From: Cryptomeria japonica
Taxonomy: Eukaryota > Streptophyta > Pinopsida > Cupressales > Cupressaceae
Assembly: GCF_030272615.1 (NCBI RefSeq)
Contig: NC_081407.1
Span: 373,656,632-373,720,631, forward strand
DNA length: 64,000 nt
Direction of reading: 5' to 3'
Below, in pieces: positions 55,931 to 64,000 of the stretch. Position 1 is the first letter of the stretch. Every line of letters starts with the position of its first letter. The translations under genes were made by a program, and so were the position numbers. The notes under the pieces are model-generated. The model was not told the origin of the DNA. It saw only the letters and a list, made by a program, of their open reading frames with translations, and searched no databases.

Positions 55931-58100
55931 ATTGCATTCATGTGTGATTGTAATCAAATTCAAAAGTTCATAATATTTAAAGGGTAATATTCTAATTTAT
56001 AAACTTCTTAACAATGTGATGTGCTACAAAGTTTGAGAATTTAAATAAGGATTATTAAACTAAGCAACTCTATTAAACACACTTGATGCCAAAACACAAA
56101 GATAACATAATAGATGCAACATAGATCTTCTTTGTTGTCAAATCAATAATTTTTACAATAGGGAACACATGTAACATTTAGGTGTAAATAATATGAGTAA
56201 AAATAATAGTGATCATGCAATGATCCAACAAATTGTCAAATTTGTCATTGAGATCAAGTACTTTTTTTTTGTGGCAAGATCAGGTGGATAGGGGATGAAT
56301 TATTACAAACAATCTTTAGGAATATCTAGTTATACACATCTTAATTAAATTAAGATGTGTTATAATCTACCAAGGTTTTAAAACCCCTAATAATTTGGCA
56401 CATTATTCTAGATTTGCACTTATCCTCTCTAATGGGCCAAAACACCTAGATTATTCAAAATATCCTAAAGAACTTATCAAGATCCATGGATTTCATGATC
56501 AATTGCCCTATTTCATGCCATGAATTTTAGCCTACATTAGATTTAAATTTAAGAATTCAAACTTAAGTGCAAGCAAAGTCATTGTTTAGAATGATGTTCC
56601 TTCATACATACATCATGGATTCTAAATGATAGTTCTATATTATGAAGATGAGAGAAGTCTAAAATATGTAACATAATTAAAACACCACTACTTAATATAA
56701 GTTTTCAGCTCATAGGAAATTGAATTATATAAAACCTTTTGTGAGTGAGCGTGATATATATGCAATAGAAGAATCTCTTTGTGCTATCACATAAGCATCT
56801 CTAAACTCTCTAATCCTTTTAGTTGGAAGAACACATTTTAACTCAAGATGCATTGTGAGAACCTATAAAATAGAGAAAAATAGAGAAAATAAGAAGTTTG
56901 TCTAGAAGTATCATAATCATTGTAAATTAATGACTTATTTTAGAAAGAAATTTTAAATTAAAGTATCCTAACTACTCCTTTAGAACTACATCCATACACA
57001 ACTTGAAAAGGTATCTTTCTAATGCTCTAAATGATTGAGCTATAATTAAACTCTTCTGAAGACAATAATATATACCAATGTTTGGGCTTGTCTCCTACCA
57101 AACACTCCTTACACTAATTGTCAATTCAAGGAGATGAATTATATGTAGAATAAATTTAGTCATACAACTACAAGAAATAAATTTTAACACAAACACATTC
57201 ACTATAACATAATCAAGATTGTGAGAAATCATACCTATTCTAATGTGCATTCTCAAAGGGATGAATTCCCTATTGTCCTCAACTCTTGATCCTCGACTCC
57301 ACAACAATGGTATTGGCTACGAAGTATCTGAAACCCCTAATAGTTAAAATTCTAAAAATCCCACATTTACATTCTTCATTACCACCTTTCTCCTTCCACA
57401 ACCTATAGCACCATTTTAAACCTAATTTTACCTTGCCACTACCTAATCAAAATTTTATCACCCAAAAATAATTGTTCATCTGAATGGTGTAATTCACATG
57501 TACTTCTAATGATGGAAAATTATGAGAAATTTTGTGCTTCCATTAACGTGTGATGTTTATATTTTTTACATAGATGGATTTCATGCAAGCTTCATGCTAC
57601 CATTTTAGTGGATTTCATGGGATCTAATATCACCTTGCACATCTCATCCGTTGACCACTATTTCCTCCTTGATTCTTGAAGTGACATGGAAACCAAAAGA
57701 GTGTCTTATATACTAGTTCATTTTTAAAAATAAAGGTGAGTCATTTTATATTTCGACATGAATACCTTCAATTGCCATTTTAACTCTTACAAAACCAATT
57801 GCCATTACAGTAGGAGATGTTTATAAATTTAATTTTTTTTAATATTGTAAATAATTCTTGCAATTGAATGTCTCCATACCTTAATTTGTAGACTTTTAGA
57901 AAGTTATACCTTAGGCTTTCCTCTTCCAAATTTTTTGGAATTAAAGTAATCAAAGATTAGATAAATGAAATAAAAATTTGAGTTTTTACAAGCTTTTTAA
58001 TTTACTTTTCTTCATTGTATATGAATTTCTATTGTCTAGAATCGATTACTAAGTATATTCAGTTGCTTGATATCACTATTTGTGGTGTATCATGTACAGA
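55931..58100. other. AT-rich intergenic DNA
   Basis: About 2.2 kb with no recognisable gene or element ends. The short minus-strand frame at 57095-57307 has no known domain. Confidence 0.45.
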
Positions 58101-58104
58101 TCTA

Positions 58105-59010
58105 CATTTATAACTCATATATTCATTTTTAATTTTGAATTGATGTTCTTTATGGTGTTCTTGGAATTTATAACCCAATGACTAGGCACAAATTGTTTAA
58201 GTAATAATACATAATGCACCTAAACTAAAAACATATTACACTAGTAGAGTAGGAGTAGGAAGTGTAAGATTTGCTTATGGAGATAGTCACCCAAGATCTG
58301 AAGGCCTAATGGAAAGCCCAATAAAAAGAGAGAATCAATTTATTACAAGAATAAAATACATCCCTAAAAAGGATGCAATAGAATGCATTGGAGTGAAGAT
58401 TACAAAGGAGACCACTTGGTTAAGTAGGCCAAGGTGAAACATAGGAAGGCATAAGATTATGTCATAATCTTATGAAATGATACATAAAATGATAACTTAT
58501 CACCCACATAAGGTGGAAAAGTGATAGTGTGATATGTCCACTAAGGGTGAATCACCCATCTAAGGTATAAATTTGATAACATGATAAAACCGCTAAAGGT
58601 GGAAGTTCCACATGAGGTGGAAAGTGATAATGTGATAAGTCCACTAAAAGTGGAAATGTCATATGTGGTCCCTAAGTAAACTTAAGTGAATGGTGTAATT
58701 AGAACCTAGGTGAATAACTTACTAGGTACAATACCTTAATTACTCCAACATGAAGTATATTTATATGCACTTCATGAATTAGTGTTATAACCAAGGAAAA
58801 CATTTTTAGTGGTTCATAACAATTTTCATCATAGAGAGTCATTTTGCTCATAGGTCCACATCCTTCTACCATGTAGCTATGTTCTTATTAGCTTAGTAAA
58901 GTTTATAGTGGTAGGTTGGTCTATGTCCTAGTGATAACTTTTAGGGTAAAATATACACCAAATACTACTACAATAATCTATACATGTGTCTATCTTTAGT
59001 TGTGTTTAAT
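58105..59010 (+). repeat. Dispersed repeat, copy B, with solo LTR inside
   Basis: It matches 510-905 in the same orientation on both sides of a 488-bp insertion (58263-58750). The two copies differ at many positions, so the duplication is old. Confidence 0.8.
58263..58750. mobile_element. Solo LTR, 488 bp
   Basis: It starts TGTAAGATTTGC and ends TACTCCAACA (TG...CA). The flanks are GGAAG (58258-58262) and TGAAG (58751-58755), a 5-bp duplication with one change. The empty site is preserved at about 645-660 in copy A (AGGAAGTATATTTA). Inside, a motif near 'aaggtggaaa.gtgata' recurs. It formed by recombination between the LTRs of a lost element. Copia or Gypsy cannot be told. Confidence 0.85.
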
Positions 59011-61277
59011 ATTATAAAGGAAATCTCTAGGGAAGTCCCTCTAGGTCTAGCTAAGCCCAAAGTTCAAGAATGTCGTACTTGCCTTAATAAATTGGTCTAG
59101 TGTTGCCCTACCTAATCATAAGTTAGAGGTATTTACCTCTAATTTTGACACTCTTATCACTAATAGAATGACTTATATTTAAGGATTTGAGACCTAGAAC
59201 TTTGAGAACTAATAAAATATCACTATTTCTAAGGAATAAATAATTTAGGTTTATATTCTAAAAACCTTGGTAATCTTGTGGAGAATATTGAGAAATGTGT
59301 ACATTTTTAAACCTATCAACATACACCAATAGAGACAGTAAAATAATAGGAAATTAAGGTTCTTGTTTGGTACTATAGCATCATAAATTATATACTCTTG
59401 ATAATTTCATGCTAGGTTTAGAACCTATCTTTGTGGTTGTGACCGAGCATGCATGATTGTGCCTACCTTAGGACCAAAATTGCGATGTGGATCACCTAAG
59501 CTTGTGACTCGCCCTTTGTGCAATCAAAATGTTATAGACTAGGGCACTTAATGCCCATATCCTCCTAGTTTGACTCCAATTTCAAACATTTGAAAATTGT
59601 ATCCCTTTATTGACCTCTTCCAAAAAGTTGCAAGTTAAAAGATGTACTTGTTGCATATAGATGTGACTCACCTTTCTGATTTGAAAGTATAACTCAGTCA
59701 TAACTTATTCAAGAACCATCCTTGGTGGACATCTTCTCACATTAAAGACCCACTAGCATAAATCACCTTCATCATAAGATCTAAGCTATGGTTATGCGCA
59801 TGAGGAAATTATTTATCATTTTGTTTCAATCATTTACATCTTCCCCCTAAGGCTAAGCAATTTTAATCATTCACTGTCACTATTGTGTAGGTGGGAACAC
59901 CAACATGGGGTTTGAATTAGGCAAGCCCCTATATAAAAAACCATTTATACCCTCATTTTCATGTGTTTGGGCTCATATCTAAATATTGCAATTAGAAAAC
60001 AATAAAATAAGATACAATAGATAATGACGAACAATATAAGACTTCATATAGACAAAAATCACATGAATAGGGTGCCTATTGCTCCTATCCTTGCAATTCT
60101 GAATGATATTTGCATGGTGGTATCTTAGAGATATCTTGAGATCATTCTTGTCATTGGATTTTGCATCTAACCACTCCAAGAATCTACTGCCCAACAACCC
60201 TATCCTACTCAGTTTGCAGATCTTGTTTTTATCACATTGGCCCTTCTACATTCCATATACTTCTATATAATGCATTTTTATTTTTTCTCATGCTTTTTGT
60301 CAATTTATTTCATAATTGTCATCATTAGCCTAGTCATTTGCATACATTTAAATCAATCACATCACACAACACAAATAAGAACCCAAGAGTAAATATATGA
60401 TAGTTTGAGTCTCCCTTGATGATTGCAATCAAGCCCATTCATGTACATCTTCTTATTTTATTGAAAACAAATCACACTTAAACAAAATTGAGATTGATTC
60501 TAGGTTAATGCACATGTTAGCCTAAGACCACATTTTCCTTGTTTCATTTTGATGAACTTGTTAGATCTTGCACTTGCATATCTTTTTATTTCTAGATCAC
60601 AAAATATGGTTTTTCTTGCATTCATTTTTGTATTTCATTAATTATTTAATGCACCTCATCTTATTAATTAATTCATTGTCTTCTTTCTTTGAATATCTTA
60701 GTCAGTATATCCATTTGTAGAAGTATTGTTTTTAGTATAGAAAGTGAAACTTTAAAACACTTTCTTCTAATATATCATCTGCATATGGTCCATCTTCTCA
60801 TCACTTTCTTCTACTCTATTTCTTTTTAGGAGCGCAAGTGTATTGTGAAACTTGTAATGATTTATGATTTTTATGACCTAGTTCTTTGATTTTGAAATCC
60901 TTATTAGAAGTTATTGAATAATGGCTTCTTGTGCTACAAATGGTTTTGGTGACAAGCTTGAATTTTTTAGTTCATTTTCCTCAAATAATTGAGGAAGGAA
61001 ATACTTCTTTGATGCTATCCTACCTTGCCAACAATCTTTGAACCTCAATCACCACATAATTCCTTAGAGATGGACCCCTCTACACTATAAGTTCGTAAAG
61101 CTCAAATTCATAAACTAGACAATGAGATGGCTAAGTTGAACATAATTTCTTAAGCTTAGAACCATTGGATAAGGAGACAACCTCCCTTATAGAGATTTTG
61201 AGGATTCTTTTGTTCAACTATTCTCATGGTGTAGAAATTCTCCACATCCTAGCTCACAGAGTTGGTAACAATATTAT
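59011..61277 (+). mobile_element. Decayed Gypsy-like leader and gag-like remnant
   Basis: It contains the hairpin GGGGTTTG-AATTAGG-CAAGCCCC after GTGGGAACACCAAC (about 59890-59930), as at 9.83 kb. Further right, broken plus-strand frames near 60920-61260 look gag-like. No LTR pair was found. It is interrupted at 61278 by the next LTR. Many breaks; old. Confidence 0.4.
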
Positions 61278-62379
61278 TGTATACACCTAAAAATGGTCTG
61301 AAGATAGTTAATTAAATACATAGTTATTTGATTAATTCCCCTTCCTAATTAATTAAATTCACAAGCAATTTAATTAATTTCTCTATTCATCTACTAGTAA
61401 ATAAATCTACATGATTTATTTATATAGTTCATTTCATATCCCCCTTTGATTAATTAATTCTAAATTAATTAATGTCTCCCCATATTAATTAATTCTTCTA
61501 ATCCTTAATTAAAATTAACAAACTCAAGTTTGTTGAGATTAATTATCATTTTCCAATTATTTGAATTTCTAAATTCAAATGAGCACATGGCTCCTAACTT
61601 TTAACCACCTAACCTAACCATCCCCTAACCTAACCTATTCCACCTAATCCTGGGTCTAACTAACCCTATCCTATCTTGCACCTCCTAACCTCCTTATCCT
61701 AACCTCCTATGGTGTGGATATTCTCCCCTTGAGACACATGGAACTTTTGCCACATGTCTCCTCCCTTGGACACTTGCCCTCTCATGAGAAAGGCTCCTTG
61801 ACACTTGTCACCACAGAGATGACCAGTGTCCCTTCCTCCAACCTCTTCTCCAACTTCCTCAATCTTGACCCTTGATATCTTCATATCAGATCTGGACCGT
61901 TGATTCCTACCACCTCAGCTTTGGCCTTGAAATTCCTATAAATATCCCTCATTTTGGAGCAATAAAGATCCATCTCATATCAATTTAAGCATTGTCACTA
62001 TAGGCATATCCATCCCTTACATTCATAGCTTTAGCATCATTACTATAGGCAATTTTCATTTCAATCATCTAGTAATTAGCATTTGGATTAATCACAACAT
62101 GTTAATCTAGTTTCTTAAATCATGCATTTCATATCATCTCCATAGTCAATCATGATCAAATAACTACTCAACTCTTGAGTTGCCACTTTGGAGGTCATTG
62201 CTCTGCTGAGAGCCCATCAATCCAACACCTTCAAGGTCCTCAAGAATAGAAAAATGGGACATTTCAAGGAAGGCTTATGGTTTACATTTCTAATCTAGTT
62301 TTTAATTAAGCTTTTTAATTACATTTTATTGTCTCATTATATGTGTATGCCTCCTGTATACCATATTTTTAGCATCACA
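61278..62379 (+). repeat. 5' LTR of the Tat/Ogre-like Gypsy
   Basis: 1102 bp. TATA-like CCTATAAATATCCC at about 61937 and AATAAA near 61961 lie close together, giving a short R region. Runs of CCTAACCTAACC near 61605-61700 look telomere-like but are part of the LTR. Confidence 0.85.
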
Positions 62380-62589
62380 TTAATTGGCGCCCACCGTGGG
62401 GCCTAGCCCCTTTGATCTTTAACAAGTTTGCTTGCAGGAAATTTCATTGACAGGTTGATTAGCTCTTTCAGAGTGCAGATTAGCTCTCTTGAGCTCTCGA
62501 ATAGCATTCTTGGTCTCTATTGTGGCGTTCTGGCACCTCAAATGACATTTTTAGGAGACTTCTCAACTCTTTTTTCATATTTTTCTGTA

Positions 62590-62815
62590 CTTTAGCGCTT
62601 CCAGTCTGTACTTTAGCATTTTTGGTACGTATTGTAGCATTTTTGGCACATTTGTCAGCGTTTTCAGTCTGTTTGACAACATTTCTGGTGTGCAGAACAA
62701 CGTTTCTAGTGTGCAGGACAACATTTCTAGTGTGCAAAGCAGTGTTTCTAGTGTGCAGAGTAGCGTTCTTGGCACATATGATGGCGTTCTTGGTCAATTT
62801 GATGGCGTTTTCAGT
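62590..62815 (+). repeat. 21-bp tandem repeat in the Gypsy leader
   Basis: About ten units of the type GTGTGCAGAACAACGTTTCTA; the central four or five are cleanest. A 136-codon hydrophobic frame over this region (repeating FLVCRTT) is a translation of the repeat. Confidence 0.85.
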
Positions 62816-62929
62816 TTTTTATTATTTTGCCAATATTGTATTTTGCATTCCTCATTTATGCTTCTGGACTGTCACTTTCCTGAACCTAATTTGCAGATTG
62901 TTGGTTTTGCAGGTACTTATTTCGCTGTG

Positions 62930-64000
62930 AAAGACTAGAGTCATAAACTATTTCGCCATCAAAGAATGCAATATAAACTACTAACTTTGTTTACAGCCGC
63001 AGGATTTTGCACTTATATTTGTTAAATTAGGCACATAGACTAATTACAATGGAAATGAACAAACATGTCTTATGTGTTTTGATGATAGGCGAGTATGCTC
63101 TCACCTTTCTTAGGTGATAAAAAAGCCAGACTCATCCTTTGCTTTCAATAGTGCATATCTTTAGCGGACCTGCCCTCTCGAGGAGCTAATAACTCTTAAA
63201 GCCATTAAGGTTGGTGAGAGGGGAATGACCCAAGTGGGAACGACTAACACTAAGTACTCCAACCCACTACAAAATAAACGTGATTTGATGAAAATCAAGT
63301 CATTGGCAGTGCTCGGGAATAGCTCTCCTCTGTACCTTTAGGTATATCAAACCTTGGTTTTCAAGGCTGGGAGACCTCTTAATTGAGTTTATACCCCAAC
63401 GCGTCGAACAGATCCCTTACTAGTTCCAAGTAAATTAGAAGCTACCCAGTTTACCTCCGAACATTATTAAATTCTTAGTGCATGGAGGGGGGAGAATCTC
63501 TCCTTAAGATACTCACCATATGTCCCTCTTGAGTGTATGTGTGAACTCCCCTTTTGAGACCTTATTGCTAGGCTCATAATGGGACTCCACTAGCTCTCAC
63601 AAAGGCAAAAACATGGGCGCCCTTTAGAGGGTGACAAGGCTGTGTGAGTTGACAGGGTACCAAGTTGTGGGCTAAGAGCTAATAATGAAGCCAATTTCCT
63701 TAGGATAGACTGATTGATGTGTTTTCAATTGTTCAAAACCCGTGAAAACTTGGGCTTTCTTTAAAGCTTCTTAAACATACACTTTATGTGTCCTTTGGGA
63801 CAAAAATACAATCTGATTTCTGTGTTTGTAAGTCAAGTCAAGATCTCATCCATTTAAATACAACAAACATTGAAAAATCAAACTTCAAATGGTCAAATTC
63901 AAAATTTTCACAGCAAATTAGCTCTTTCAATCAAAACAGTCGCACCTATGGTCCAAACACTTAATTTGCTGAGTCTACACATCATTATTTGAACTTTAGA
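62930..64000 (+). mobile_element. Leader of the Gypsy element, non-coding
   Basis: No open frame of note over about 1 kb. This is expected for the long leader of Tat/Ogre elements before gag. Confidence 0.6.

Larger units (their letters stand above)
61278..64000 (+). mobile_element. 5' end of a Tat/Ogre-like Gypsy element (continues past the window)
   Basis: LTR 61278-62379 (starts TGTATACACC, ends AGCATCACA) is followed by the primer-binding region TGGCGCCCACCGTGGGGC at 62385-62402, a form well known from plant Tat/Ogre Gypsy elements. The leader follows, with a 21-bp tandem repeat, and runs to the window end without reaching gag. The 3' LTR is outside, so age and completeness cannot be judged. 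Confidence 0.85.

Noticed and set aside
61600-61700. Telomere-like CCTAACC runs
   Set aside because: Short, irregular, and inside an LTR. Plant telomere repeat is CCCTAAA in perfect arrays.
62520-62930. Hydrophobic 136-codon frame with repeated FLVC blocks
   Set aside because: Direct translation of the 21-bp tandem repeat in a Gypsy leader.
1-64000. tRNA, 5S rRNA or microRNA genes
   Set aside because: I looked for A/B-box pairs, clover-leaf ends and 5S words and saw none I could support. The long hairpin at 49.5-50.15 kb is too long for a classic microRNA precursor.

Overview
The window looks like intergenic DNA from a land plant with a large, repeat-laden nuclear genome. A gymnosperm is my best guess, inferred from old, deeply nested LTR elements and sparse genes rather than from a diagnostic gene. 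Plant signs are a U2 snRNA gene with the plant promoter pair (upstream sequence element plus TATA) and a six-exon protein gene with GT-AG introns. About nine tenths of the window is mobile or repetitive.

Layout. 0-5 kb: decayed Gypsy and Copia pieces on both strands. 5.0-5.3 kb: a U2 snRNA gene (minus strand) with its promoter, followed by a divergent direct duplication (5.4-6.1 kb). 7.1-8.1 kb: a probable host exon split by a LINE-mobilised insertion with a 16-bp target-site duplication. 8.1-12.6 kb: Gypsy-like leader and gag-like remnants and AT-rich DNA. 12.6-49.0 kb: one large DNA transposon (below). 49.5-50.15 kb: a long near-perfect hairpin element. 50.3-50.8 kb: the RNase H tail of a LINE. 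50.9-54.3 kb: an intact O-fucosyltransferase-family gene (minus strand, 505 codons). 54.9-61.3 kb: short tandem repeats, AT-rich DNA, a second copy of the repeat found at 0.5-0.9 kb, and a solo LTR. 61.3-64 kb: the 5' end of a Tat/Ogre-like Gypsy element that runs off the window.

The most interesting object is the 12.6-49.0 kb DNA transposon. It has matching terminal inverted repeats, a candidate 3-bp target duplication (TAT), and subterminal repeats with a period of about 29 bp that lie in opposite orientation at its two ends. It carries two convergent genes: a transposase-like gene (24.7-27.6 kb, plus strand) with an HGKGENDGA motif, and a many-exon second gene (48.65-30.48 kb, minus strand) of unknown function. 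Both genes are now decayed. Two LTR elements landed inside it, each with an exact 5-bp duplication: a 7.7-kb Gypsy (16.1-23.8 kb, CCACC) and a 15.6-kb Copia (31.0-46.5 kb, AAGTA). Without them the transposon would be about 13 kb. The Copia shows gag and a downstream ORF but no recognisable pol. In the place of pol it holds an inverted-repeat block with a satellite array of over 5 kb made of alternately inverted 20-bp words. The same satellite word occurs in the left arm of the DNA transposon.

All calls come from reading the sequence. No database search was run. Splice sites, TSDs and LTR ends were located by eye, and divergence figures are rough.
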